A stretch of 64,000 nt of DNA from Bradyrhizobium sp. CB82 (GTDB lineage Bacteria; Pseudomonadota; Alphaproteobacteria; Rhizobiales; Xanthobacteraceae), in contig NZ_CP121650.1 of NCBI RefSeq assembly GCF_029714405.1, positions 3,477,001-3,541,000 of the forward strand, in the 5' to 3' direction. Each line of letters opens with the position of its first letter. Positions within the stretch are counted from its first letter, which is position 1. The notes beneath the pieces are model-generated. The model made no database searches. It was not told where the DNA came from and saw only the letters and a list, made by a program, of their open reading frames with translations. Below are positions 45,095-53,637 of this stretch, one piece after another. The translations under genes and the position numbers were made by a program.

Positions 45095-46029
45095 ACGGGA
45101 CAGCCGGCAACGGTATCGCGATCGACGTCAAGGGGCTGACAAAGTCCTTTGGCGGCCGCGAGGTCGTGCATGATCTGTCGATGCAGGTGAAGCGCGGCTC
45201 GATTTACGGTTTTCTCGGTCCCAATGGCTCCGGCAAGACCACGACCATCCGCATGCTCTGTGGGCTTTTGACGCCCGACAGCGGCGAGGGCACCTGCCTC
45301 GGCTACGACATCAAACGCGACGCCGAGCGCATCAAGCGCCAGGTCGGCTACATGACCCAGCGCTTCAGCCTGTACCAGGACCTCTCGGTGCGCGAGAACC
45401 TGGAATTCGTCGCGCGGCTCTACGGCATGCGCGACGCGCGCGGCGCGGCAGCCGAGATGATCAACCGGCTCGGTCTCTCCGGCCGCGAGGAGCAGCTTGC
45501 GGGCGAGCTCTCCGGCGGCTGGAAGCAGCGGCTGGCGCTCGGCGCCTGCACGCTGCCCAATCCGCAACTCCTGCTGCTGGACGAGCCGACCGCCGGCGTT
45601 GACCCGAAGGCACGGCGCGATTTCTGGAACGAGATCCATGCGCTTGCCGCCGAAGGCCTCACCGTGCTGGTATCCACTCACTACATGGACGAGGCCGAGC
45701 GCTGTCACGAGATCGCGTACATCGCCTACGGTCATCTCCTGACGCACGGCACGGTGGATGAGGTGATCGCGAAGTCCGCGCTCACCACCTACACCGTCAC
45801 TGGGGATGACCTCAACGGCCTCGCCGCCGATCTCACCGGCAAGCCCGGTGTCGATATGGTCGCGCCGTTCGGAACCTCGCTGCACGTCTCGGGCCGCGAT
45901 GTCACCGCCCTCGAGGTCAGCATCGCGCCCTGGCGCGACAGGTCCGGCCTGCACTGGCAGAAATCGCATCCTTCGCTCGAAGACGTCTTCATCGAACTCA
46001 TGAACCGCTCGAAGGACAATTTCCAATGA
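45091..46029 (+). CDS. ABC-2-type exporter ATPase (YbhF-like)
   Basis: A 312-residue ATPase with Walker A GPNGSGKTTTIRMLCG, Q-loop YMTQRFSLYQDLSV, signature LSGGWKQRLALGACTL, Walker B LLLLDEPTAGVDPKARRDFW and switch His in VSTHYMDEA. A C-terminal regulatory tail follows. It overlaps the permease by four bases and powers export. Confidence 0.92.
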   Translation: MNGTAGNGIAIDVKGLTKSFGGREVVHDLSMQVKRGSIYGFLGPNGSGKTTTIRMLCGLLTPDSGEGTCLGYDIKRDAERIKRQVGYMTQRFSLYQDLSVRENLEFVARLYGMRDARGAAAEMINRLGLSGREEQLAGELSGGWKQRLALGACTLPNPQLLLLDEPTAGVDPKARRDFWNEIHALAAEGLTVLVSTHYMDEAERCHEIAYIAYGHLLTHGTVDEVIAKSALTTYTVTGDDLNGLAADLTGKPGVDMVAPFGTSLHVSGRDVTALEVSIAPWRDRSGLHWQKSHPSLEDVFIELMNRSKDNFQ

Positions 46030-47189
46030 GCGCCATCAACGTATCGGATCAAGGTCACGACATCCGCGAGCGCTTCGGATTCTGGCGGCGCTCCTATGCG
46101 ATGGTGGTGAAGGAGTTCATCCAGCTGCGGCGCGACCGCGTCTCCTTCGCCATGATCGTGATGATCCCGGTGATGCAGCTTCTGCTGTTCGGCTACGCCA
46201 TCAACACCACGCCGCACAACCTGCCGAGCGCGGTGCTGCTCCAGGAGGACAGCGATCTCGCGCGCTCGGTGCTGAAGGCGCTGGAGAACACCGCCTATTT
46301 CCGTTTCACCCGCGAGGTGCACGACGTCGACGAGTTCGACAACCTGCTCAAATCCGGCAAGGTGCTGTTCGGCGTCGAGATCCCCCGCGGCTTCGAACGG
46401 GCGGTGCGGCGCGGCGACCGGCCGGCGCTGCTGGTCGCCGCCGACGCGACCGATCCGGTCGCGGCCAGCGCCGCGCTAGGCTCGCTCGGCATGATCGTGC
46501 AGACCGCGCTTGCGCACGATCTCTATATCGGCGATCCCCCGGAGATGCCGTTCGAGATCCGCGCGCACGCCCGCTACAATCCGGCCGCGTCCTCGCGGCT
46601 GAACATCGTGCCGGGCCTCGTCGGCACCATCCTGACCATGACCATGCTGATCTTCACCGCGCTGTCGGTGACGCGCGAGGTCGAGCGCGGCACCATGGAG
46701 AGCCTGCTGTCGATGCCGATCAGGCCGGTCGAGGTGATGTTCGGCAAGATCATCCCTTACGTGCTGGTCGGCTTCATCCAGGCTTTCCTGATCCTCTCGA
46801 TAGGCGTGTTGCTGTTCGGCGTGCCCGTGCTCGGCAGCCTCACCCTGCTGGCGCTGCTCTCGACGCTGTTCATCACCACCAATCTCGCGATCGGCTACAC
46901 CTTCTCCACAATCGTGCAGAACCAGCTCCAGGCCATGCAGATGTCGATGATGTTCTTCCTGCCGAGCATATTGCTGTCCGGCTTCATGTTCCCGTTCGCT
47001 GGCATGCCGGTCTGGGCGCAATATCTCGGCGAGGGGCTGCCGCTGACGCATTATGTACGTATCGTCCGCGCCATCATGCTCAAGGGCGCAACCGTCCAGA
47101 ACTTGCAATATGACACGCTGGCGCTGGCAGCCCTGATGCTGGTCGCCATGGTCATCGCCGTGACGCGCTTCCGCCGCACGCTCGATTGA
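46026..47189 (+). CDS. ABC-2-type exporter permease (YbhR/YbhS-like)
   Basis: A 387-residue ABC-2 permease: an N-terminal helix, a large periplasmic domain (about residues 50-180) and five C-terminal helices with the conserved EVERGTMESLLSMPIRPVEV loop and SGFMFPFAGMPVWAQYLGEG. Together with the ATPase and HlyD protein it forms a drug- or lipid-type exporter under TetR control. Only one permease gene is present, whereas the E. coli ybh system has two. Confidence 0.9.
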   Translation: MSAINVSDQGHDIRERFGFWRRSYAMVVKEFIQLRRDRVSFAMIVMIPVMQLLLFGYAINTTPHNLPSAVLLQEDSDLARSVLKALENTAYFRFTREVHDVDEFDNLLKSGKVLFGVEIPRGFERAVRRGDRPALLVAADATDPVAASAALGSLGMIVQTALAHDLYIGDPPEMPFEIRAHARYNPAASSRLNIVPGLVGTILTMTMLIFTALSVTREVERGTMESLLSMPIRPVEVMFGKIIPYVLVGFIQAFLILSIGVLLFGVPVLGSLTLLALLSTLFITTNLAIGYTFSTIVQNQLQAMQMSMMFFLPSILLSGFMFPFAGMPVWAQYLGEGLPLTHYVRIVRAIMLKGATVQNLQYDTLALAALMLVAMVIAVTRFRRTLD

Positions 47190-47219
47190 GGCAAAATACC
47201 TCCGCAACAAGGGGGCGAG

Positions 47220-48527
47220 ATGGTCGGTTTTGCCAGCAGGAAAGCACGGCGGCGGGGCGGCATGTCCGAGGACTTCGAGCGCGAGCTGGGGCGCGAGGTG
47301 CTCCGGACCGAACTGCTGCGGGTGCGGTCGCTGATTGTGACCGGCTGCGTCATGGTGCTGTTCTTCACGGGGATCGATCTGCTCGATCCCCGTGTCGTGG
47401 AACGGGTGTGGCGCGGGACGATCGGCTTGAGCCAGGTCTATGGCCTCCTGATCGGCTTCATCCTGTTCGAGGTCTGGGTGCATTTCCAGATCAGGCGAAA
47501 CCTCAAGCTCGACCGCGACCTGCCGGTGGTGAGGCGCTACATCGGCGCATTCATCGAAACGTCAATGCCCACCGTGATCCTGTTGCTGCAAGTCCGGAGC
47601 ATGGGCGCGAGCCAGGCGCTCGGCTTCGCCTCGCCGCTGGTCTACTTCATCTTCATCATTCTCTCGACATTGCGCCTCGACTTCCGGATCTCCACATTCA
47701 CCGGCTTTGTTGCGGCGGCCGAGCTGTTTGCGGTCGCGATGTACTTCAATGCCGCCAGCGATTCGAACGAACCTCTGATCTACTTCCACGCGGTGCGCAG
47801 CGTCATCATCCTGGTCTGCGGCGTGCTGGCAGGCGCCGTCGGCGCGCAGCTGCGCCGGCAATTTGCCGCGAGCATTGCCGCCGCGACCGCGCGCGACCGC
47901 GTGACGAACCTGTTCGGCCAGCACGTCTCGCCGCAGGTCGTCGAGCGGCTGATGGCGGAGGGCACCAGCGCCGGCGGCGACATCAGGCGCGTCGCGGTGA
48001 TGTTCGTCGACTTCCGCGGTTTCACCGCCGGCGCGCGCTCGCGCTCGCCGCGGGACGTGGTCGACCGGCTCGACGGCGCCTTCGCCGTGCTGGTCGACAT
48101 CCTCGACCGCCACGGCGGCATCGTGAACAAGTTTCTGGGCGATGGCTTCCTCGCGCTGTTCGGCGCTCCACTTGCCGCATCCGATGCCGCGCACCGCGCG
48201 GTCGCCGCCGGCCGCGAGATGCTGTCGGCAATGGATCGCATCAATGCGGGCTCGAGCTGGCCGCTGCGGATCGGCATCGGCATCCATTTCGGCGAGGTCG
48301 TCGCCGGCAATATCGGTTCGCCCCGGCGCAAGGAATACACGGTGATCGGCGACACCGTGAACTTCGCTTCAAGGCTCGAGGCGCTGAACAAGGATTTCGG
48401 CTCGCAGCTGTTGATCTCGTCCGCCGTGCGCGAAGCCTTGGGCGATGACGGCGGCGACGCCGTCGCGCTCGGCGAGGTCGAGGTGCGCGGCTACGAGCGG
48501 CCGATGGCGGTCTTTCAACTGGGGTAG
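47220..48527 (+). CDS. Membrane-anchored class III adenylate/guanylate cyclase
   Basis: A 435-residue protein with about six hydrophobic segments (residues 45-220) and a C-terminal class III cyclase domain: VAVMFVDFRGFTAG (metal Asp), NKFLGDGFLALFGAP (second Asp), GIGIHFGEVVAGNIGS and YTVIGDTVNFASRLE. It probably makes cAMP. Rhizobia carry many such cyclases. It starts 30 bases after the exporter permease and may be co-transcribed. An ATG at 47262 is an alternative start. Confidence 0.9.
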   Translation: MVGFASRKARRRGGMSEDFERELGREVLRTELLRVRSLIVTGCVMVLFFTGIDLLDPRVVERVWRGTIGLSQVYGLLIGFILFEVWVHFQIRRNLKLDRDLPVVRRYIGAFIETSMPTVILLLQVRSMGASQALGFASPLVYFIFIILSTLRLDFRISTFTGFVAAAELFAVAMYFNAASDSNEPLIYFHAVRSVIILVCGVLAGAVGAQLRRQFAASIAAATARDRVTNLFGQHVSPQVVERLMAEGTSAGGDIRRVAVMFVDFRGFTAGARSRSPRDVVDRLDGAFAVLVDILDRHGGIVNKFLGDGFLALFGAPLAASDAAHRAVAAGREMLSAMDRINAGSSWPLRIGIGIHFGEVVAGNIGSPRRKEYTVIGDTVNFASRLEALNKDFGSQLLISSAVREALGDDGGDAVALGEVEVRGYERPMAVFQLG

Positions 48528-48578
48528 GGGTGCTTTCGACGCCTTCAGACAGACCTCGCGTTTCCTTGAAGGCGCGTG

Positions 48579-48866
48579 ATGAAATATCTCCAGCAGCTTT
48601 CCGCTCTTGCATTCTGGAAGTCGGAAACGTCCCGGCTTCCGTTTGTCACGTGGAGAAAACCAAGGACCCGATTGACCTTCGTCTCGGCCGCCCTGATCGC
48701 CGCTGCCGTCTATCAAACGCAAGCCGCAGCAGCCCGCGACGTCGCCGCACGGCGCGCCGTGCCCCAACCGCACGCGGCTGCCGATTGCGTGAGGGCTCCA
48801 GCAGAGGGAGCGTTTGCCACCGCGCCCTACAAGGAGCCGCCATGCATGCCGAAGACGATGAACTGA
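48579..48866 (+). CDS. Small hypothetical protein, probably exported, 95 aa
   Basis: A 95-residue frame starting at ATG 48579. It has a basic N-terminal region, a hydrophobic stretch (LTFVSAALIAAAVYQTQAAA) that could be a signal peptide and a short mature part with two cysteines (ADCVRAPAEGAFATAPYKEP then PC). The pattern is common in rhizobial hypothetical proteins. If the start is further in, it would be an ordinary secreted peptide. Confidence 0.5.
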   Translation: MKYLQQLSALAFWKSETSRLPFVTWRKPRTRLTFVSAALIAAAVYQTQAAAARDVAARRAVPQPHAAADCVRAPAEGAFATAPYKEPPCMPKTMN

Positions 48867-49018
48867 CGATCGAAGCAGACGAGGACGGGTTGGCGAAGTG
48901 TGCCAACCCGACCTCGCAAACCGCTGCGTAGGTTCTTCGTCTGCGATGACCGCGCACGCTTGCCGACCAAAGCGACAGCCCCATTGATTCGGGCTGATCG
49001 ATGGTATTTTAGTAGTCC

Positions 49019-49053
49019 TTGACTCCCCCTTCATCTAGTCATCTATATGACTA
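49019..49053 (+). promoter_or_regulatory. GntR promoter with operator palindrome
   Basis: A -35 TTGACT at 49019-49024, a 17-base spacer, and a -10-like TCTATA at 49042-49047. An inverted repeat TAGTCAT-CTAT-ATGACTA (49036-49053) covers the -10 and ends two bases before the ATG. This fits autorepression of the GntR gene and a leaderless mRNA. Confidence 0.65.
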
Positions 49054-49054
49054 T

Positions 49055-49786
49055 ATGAATTCCGCCCCGCTCGACGACCGCCTGCCACGCTATCAGCGCC
49101 TGCGCGACGATCTCGCCGCGCGGATCAATCGCAATGAATGGCGGCCTGGCGAGCCGATCCCGTCCGAATCGGAGCTCGCCGCGCACTACGGCGTTGCGAT
49201 CGGCACCGTGCGCAAGGCAATCGATCAGCTCGTCAGCGACGCAGTCCTCGAGCGCCAACAGGGCCGCGGCACCTTCGTCCGCCGCGCGCGCTTCAACTCC
49301 TCGCTGTTCCGCTTCTTCCGCTTCCAGTCCGAGAGCGGCGAGCGCCGCGTGCCGCAGAGCCGTATCCTCAGGCGGAAATGCGTGCCGGCAACGTCCGCCG
49401 TCGCGTCCGCGCTGCGCATTCCCGTCGGCGAGCCCGTGATCAGCCTGTCGCGTCTGCGCCTGATCGACGACGTGCCGCTGCTCGCCGAAGAGATCTGGCT
49501 GCAAAAGTCGCGCTTCGCGGCGATCCTCGACCTCGACCCGTCCGAGTTCGGCGACCTGCTTTATCCGCTTTATGAGGAGCGTTGCGGCGAGGTGGTGGTG
49601 TCGGCCGAGGAAATCCTGACGGTCGAGACCGCGAGCGAGATGCAGGCTCGCCTGTTGCGGCTCGGGGCCCATGCGCCGCTGATCGTCATCGAGCGTCTTG
49701 CGCTCGATCTCGAGCGGCGCCCGATCGAATGGCGCCGCTCGCGCGGGCCGGCCAACCGCTTCCGATACCACGCCGAGATCCGGTAA
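49055..49786 (+). CDS. GntR-family (HutC/UTRA type) regulator
   Basis: A 243-residue regulator: winged HTH LPRYQRLRDDLAARINRNEW, IPSESELAAHYGVAIGTVRK and a UTRA ligand domain (AEEIWLQKSRFAAILDLD; SAEEILTVETASEMQARLL). I chose ATG 49055, directly after the operator; an upstream in-frame start would run through it. It probably controls the transporter and hydrolase genes that follow on the same strand. Confidence 0.88.
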   Translation: MNSAPLDDRLPRYQRLRDDLAARINRNEWRPGEPIPSESELAAHYGVAIGTVRKAIDQLVSDAVLERQQGRGTFVRRARFNSSLFRFFRFQSESGERRVPQSRILRRKCVPATSAVASALRIPVGEPVISLSRLRLIDDVPLLAEEIWLQKSRFAAILDLDPSEFGDLLYPLYEERCGEVVVSAEEILTVETASEMQARLLRLGAHAPLIVIERLALDLERRPIEWRRSRGPANRFRYHAEIR

Positions 49787-49835
49787 GCGCCGATAACAAC
49801 GACATTCAAGCAATAAAGAATTCAGGGGAGAGACC

Positions 49836-51080
49836 ATGGCAAACTGGTACAGCGAAAGCTCGCCGCTCGAGCGGCGCACCTTCTGGGCAAGCTTTGGCGG
49901 TTGGGCGCTCGATGCGCTCGACGTCCAGATGTTCGGTCTCGTGATCCCTGCGCTGATCGCGGCTTTCGGCATCACCAAGGCCGATGCCGGCCTGCTTGGC
50001 TCGATCACGCTGTTCTTCGGCGCCTTCGGCGGCTGGCTCGGCGGCGCGCTCGGCGACCGTTTCGGGCGCGTCAGGGCACTCCAGATCACGGTCGCGACGT
50101 TCGCACTTGCGACCTTCGCCTGCGCGTTCGCGATGAGCTACACCCAGCTCCTCGTGCTCAAGGCCATTCAGGGTCTCGGCTTCGGCGCCGAGTGGGCCTG
50201 CGGCGCAGTGCTGATGGCCGAGATCATCCGGCCCGAGCATCGCGGCAAGGCGCTCGGCTCGGTGCAGAGTGCCTGGGCGGTGGGATGGGGCGCAGCCGTG
50301 CTCTTGTCTGCGCTGGTCTTCACCTATGCGCCGGCGGATATCGCCTGGCGGATCCTGTTCGCGATCGGGTTATTGCCGGCGCTGCTGATCATCTTCATCC
50401 GGCGCGGCCTGAAGGAGCCGCAGCGCGCCGTATCGCGCGAAGTCGAGCCACCATTCCTCGCCACGCTCACAGGCATCTTTCATCCCGACGTGCTGCGCGC
50501 GACCCTGATTGGCGGCCTGTTCGGCATCGGCGCACATGGCGGCTACGCCGCACTGACCACGTTCCTGCCGACCTATCTTCGCGAGGTACGCCATTTGTCG
50601 GTGCTGGGCTCGAGCGGCTATCTCGCCGTGATCATCATTGCCTTCTTCTGCGGCTGCGTGACGAGCGGTATCATCAGTGACCGCATCGGCCGGCGCGCGA
50701 ACGTCGCGTCATTCGCCGCCGCCTGCATCGTCACCGTGCTCATCTACATCTTCGCGCCGCTGACCAATTCGCAGATGCTGGTGCTGGGCTTCCCCCTCGG
50801 ATTCTTCTCCGCGGGCATTCCGGCGAGCATGGCGGCGCTGTTCAGCGAGCTCTATCCGGCCGGCGTGCGCGGTACCGGCGTCGGCTTCTGCTACAATTTC
50901 GGCCGCGTCGTCTCCGCCGCCTTTCCGTTCCTCGTCGGCTATCTCAGCGACCACATCAGCCTTGGACCTGCGATCGGAATCGATGCGGCCTTTGCCTATT
51001 CGCTGGTGCTGATCGCGGTGCTGATGGTGCCCGAAACCCGCGGCAAGGTGTTTGAGCAGACCGCCGCCGGGCGCGCCTGA
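49836..51080 (+). CDS. MFS transporter, aromatic acid:H+ symporter type
   Basis: A 414-residue 12-helix transporter. The loop motif GALGDRFGRVRALQ (between helices 2 and 3), GWALDALDVQMFGLVIPALI in helix 1 and the repeated ISDRIGRRA are typical of the AAHS/sugar-porter group that carries benzoate-like acids. It lies 49 bases after the GntR gene. The substrate is probably an organic acid; that is an inference from family and neighbours. Confidence 0.88.
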   Translation: MANWYSESSPLERRTFWASFGGWALDALDVQMFGLVIPALIAAFGITKADAGLLGSITLFFGAFGGWLGGALGDRFGRVRALQITVATFALATFACAFAMSYTQLLVLKAIQGLGFGAEWACGAVLMAEIIRPEHRGKALGSVQSAWAVGWGAAVLLSALVFTYAPADIAWRILFAIGLLPALLIIFIRRGLKEPQRAVSREVEPPFLATLTGIFHPDVLRATLIGGLFGIGAHGGYAALTTFLPTYLREVRHLSVLGSSGYLAVIIIAFFCGCVTSGIISDRIGRRANVASFAAACIVTVLIYIFAPLTNSQMLVLGFPLGFFSAGIPASMAALFSELYPAGVRGTGVGFCYNFGRVVSAAFPFLVGYLSDHISLGPAIGIDAAFAYSLVLIAVLMVPETRGKVFEQTAAGRA

Positions 51081-51103
51081 CCTGCGAATGTGGAGTTACG
51101 AAC

Positions 51104-52003
51104 ATGACGACAAGCGAACACGGCCTCACGCGCCGTCAATTCGGCGCGGGCGCCGTTGCCCTCGCCTCAGTGCTCGCCAGTGCGGGCAGGGCGATGAGTG
51201 AAGTGACGATGCCGGCGATCGACACCCACGCGCACGTCTTCCATCGCGGCCTCAAGCTTGCGCCCGGCCGGCGCTATGCGCCGGACTATGACGCGCCGCT
51301 CGATCTCTATCTGCAGCAGCTCGATCGCAACGGCATGACCAACGGCGTGCTGGTGCAGCCGAGCTTTCTCGGCACCGACAATTCCTATCTCGTCGACTGC
51401 CTGAAGGCGGCCGGTGGCCGGCTGCGCGGCATCGCCGTCATCGATCCCGCGGTTCCAGCGGAGGAGCTTGCCGCGCTCGATCGCGCCGGCGTGGTCGGCA
51501 TCCGGCTCAATCTCGTCGGCCAGACCTTGCCGGATCTTGCTGCCCCCGAATGGAAGGCGCTGCTCGCATCCGTCAAATCACTGGGCTGGCAGGTCGAGAT
51601 CCAGCGCAATGCCTCCGATCTCGCAATGCTCGCGCCGCAGCTACTCGACCGCGGCATCACGGTCGTGCTCGATCACTTCGCGCTGCCCGATCCAAAACTT
51701 GGCGTCGCCGATCCCGGCTTCCAGGGCGTGCTGAAGCTGGGTGCGACCAGAAACGTCTGGGTCAAGATCTCCGCGCCGTACCGCAACGGCGCCGCCGGTG
51801 AGAGCTTTGCGAAGGAAGCCTATCCGCTGCTGCGCACCGCCTGCGGTCTCGACCGTCTGTTGTGGGGCAGCGACTGGCCGCACACGCAGTTCGAGGCGAC
51901 GCAGACTTACGAGAAAAACCGCCGCTTCCTTGACGAGATCGTGCCTGACAAGGGCGAGCGCGCGCAGGTGCTGGCGTCGCCGTTTCAGCTTTTCCGCTTC
52001 TGA
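51104..52003 (+). CDS. Amidohydrolase, PDC-hydrolase-like, with Tat signal
   Basis: A 299-residue TIM-barrel hydrolase. The N-terminus LTRRQFGAGAVALASVLAS is a twin-arginine signal. Metal/active-site elements are DTHAHVF, NGVLVQPSFLGTDNSYL, VVLDHFALPDP and LLWGSDWPHTQFE. The group contains 2-pyrone-4,6-dicarboxylate lactonase and relatives. It starts 23 bases after the transporter, so the imported compound may be its substrate. Periplasmic export of this enzyme type is less usual. Confidence 0.85.
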   Translation: MTTSEHGLTRRQFGAGAVALASVLASAGRAMSEVTMPAIDTHAHVFHRGLKLAPGRRYAPDYDAPLDLYLQQLDRNGMTNGVLVQPSFLGTDNSYLVDCLKAAGGRLRGIAVIDPAVPAEELAALDRAGVVGIRLNLVGQTLPDLAAPEWKALLASVKSLGWQVEIQRNASDLAMLAPQLLDRGITVVLDHFALPDPKLGVADPGFQGVLKLGATRNVWVKISAPYRNGAAGESFAKEAYPLLRTACGLDRLLWGSDWPHTQFEATQTYEKNRRFLDEIVPDKGERAQVLASPFQLFRF

Positions 52004-52123
52004 TCTCTTCACGTGATTGCACCGAGTGCTCCGAGTTTTGGGGCATGACGGCTGATAGCTTCGGCCTGTAACATGCATGCCGATGCAGCCGGTTGAGGCT
52101 GCAATTTGAGTGAGGCAAGAAAG

Positions 52124-53038
52124 ATGCAACGGCGCTACATCACCGTCGACGTGTTCACCAACCGCGCCTTCGGCGGCAACCAGCTTGCCGTCGTGCTCGA
52201 TGCCGGCGGGCTGTCGACGCAGCAGATGCAGGCGATCGCGACCGAGTTCAACTATTCCGAGACCACCTTCGTGCTGCCGCCGCGCGACAAGGCGAACGAT
52301 GCCGAGGTGCGCATCTTCACGCCCGTCAGTGAGCTACCCTTTGCCGGGCATCCCAATGTCGGCACGGCGTTCGTGCTTGCGACGATCGCCAGGGAGCCGA
52401 AGTCGCGTCTGCTGTTCGAGGAGAAGGCTGGCCTCGTGCCCGTGGACATCCGGCGAGAGCAGGGCAGGGTGGTCAACGCCGAGCTCACCGCGCCACAGCC
52501 GCTGAGCCGCCTCTCGCAAGTCTCCGCTGATGACGTCGCAGCCTGTCTATCGCTGACCGCGATGGACATCACGGCCGATCGCCACGCGCCGCAGGTCGTT
52601 AGCGTCGGAACGCCGTCCCTGGTGGCGGAAGTGCGCTCGCGCGATGCGCTGCGGCGGGCCAAGCCCGATGCCGCGGCCTTCGGCCGGGTGTTGCCGCGTG
52701 ACGGCGCCTTCGCGATCTACTTCTACACGCGCGAGGTGCCTGCGGCGGAAGCGCCTTGCGATCTCCAGGCGCGGATGTTCTTCCCCGGCGCCAGCGGCCT
52801 GATCGAGGACCCCGCCACCGGCAGTGCCACGGTCGCGGCGGCGGCGTTGTTCGCCGATCTCGATCCCTCGCGCGACGGCGAATTGAAGCTCACGATCGGC
52901 CAGGGTTTTGACATGGGCAGGCCGAGCATCCTGCTGACGCGCGCGGTGAAGCAGAACGGCGCGCTTCTGTCCTCCCATGTCGGCGGCCAGTGCGTGCAGA
53001 TGATGGAAGGAACGTTCCGGCTGGCGGGGGAGGCATGA
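52124..53038 (+). CDS. PhzF-family isomerase/epimerase
   Basis: A 304-residue protein of the PhzF/YddE fold (two diaminopimelate-epimerase-like halves): VFTNRAFGGNQLAVVLDAG, FNYSETTFVLPP (the conserved Glu), LPFAGHPNVGTAFVL and GLIEDPATGSATVAAAALFA. ATG 52124 has GAGG upstream and gives the usual N-terminus. The substrate is unknown. It may belong to the GntR cluster, though 120 bases separate it from the hydrolase. Confidence 0.88.
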   Translation: MQRRYITVDVFTNRAFGGNQLAVVLDAGGLSTQQMQAIATEFNYSETTFVLPPRDKANDAEVRIFTPVSELPFAGHPNVGTAFVLATIAREPKSRLLFEEKAGLVPVDIRREQGRVVNAELTAPQPLSRLSQVSADDVAACLSLTAMDITADRHAPQVVSVGTPSLVAEVRSRDALRRAKPDAAAFGRVLPRDGAFAIYFYTREVPAAEAPCDLQARMFFPGASGLIEDPATGSATVAAAALFADLDPSRDGELKLTIGQGFDMGRPSILLTRAVKQNGALLSSHVGGQCVQMMEGTFRLAGEA

Positions 53039-53050
53039 CCCTCACTGCGT

Positions 53051-53166
53051 CGTCATTCCGGGGCAGCGCGAAGCGCTGCGCCCGGAATCTGTCGGGCCGC
53101 AGAGTTCGTATTCTCGGATGCGCAATTGCGCATCATAGCTCGCGCTTCGCGCGCTCCGGAATGACG
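53051..53166. repeat. Palindromic intergenic repeat
   Basis: Outer arms CGTCATTCCGGGG and CTCCGGAATGACG, with inner hairpins CAGCGCGAAGCGCTG, GATGCGCAATTGCGCATC and GCGCGAAGCGCGAGC-type stems. Third member of the CGTCATTCCGG repeat family in this window. Confidence 0.8.
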
Positions 53167-53167
53167 G

Positions 53168-53629
53168 CTAGTGCTGTGGCGCCGCCAGATTCTCCACCTT
53201 CATGCCATCGCGCTCTTCGATGATTTCCGCAATCATCTGGCGGTGACAGTGGGTGTGGTCGCGCTCGTAGCAGAGCAGGCAGACGGGGCCGCCCTCCTTC
53301 ACCAGCGCCGACAATTGGTCGAGCTCTTCTTTCGCTTGCGGCGTCTTCAGATGCTTTGTGTAGATCTTTTCAAGCGCCGCATACTGGCCGCTGCGCGCGG
53401 CGAGCCGTCCTTCCTTCGGCGTGCCCAGCGCCGCGAGGTGGACATAAGCGATGCCGCGCTCGTCGAGCCCGGCCGCGAGCTGCTTCTTGGAAAAGCCCGG
53501 CCGGCGCGAGGACGTCACCGCGCGCACGTCGACGAGCAGCTTGACGCCGGCCTGCTCCAGCTCGTCCAGCACCGCCTTGGGCGGCGTCTGCTCGTAGCCG
53601 ATGGTGAAGAGCTTTTTCGCTTTGGCCAT
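53168..53629 (-). CDS. DUF488-domain protein
   Basis: A 153-residue DUF488 protein: LFTIGYEQTPPKAVLDELEQ, LLVDVRAVTSSRRPGFSKKQ, YVHLAALGTPKEGR and VCLLCYERDHTHCHRQMIAE with conserved Cys and His. These proteins often sit beside DUF72 genes, as here (eight bases apart). No biochemical function is established. Confidence 0.88.
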   Translation of the reverse strand: MAKAKKLFTIGYEQTPPKAVLDELEQAGVKLLVDVRAVTSSRRPGFSKKQLAAGLDERGIAYVHLAALGTPKEGRLAARSGQYAALEKIYTKHLKTPQAKEELDQLSALVKEGGPVCLLCYERDHTHCHRQMIAEIIEERDGMKVENLAAPQH

Positions 53630-53637
53630 GCCAGACC

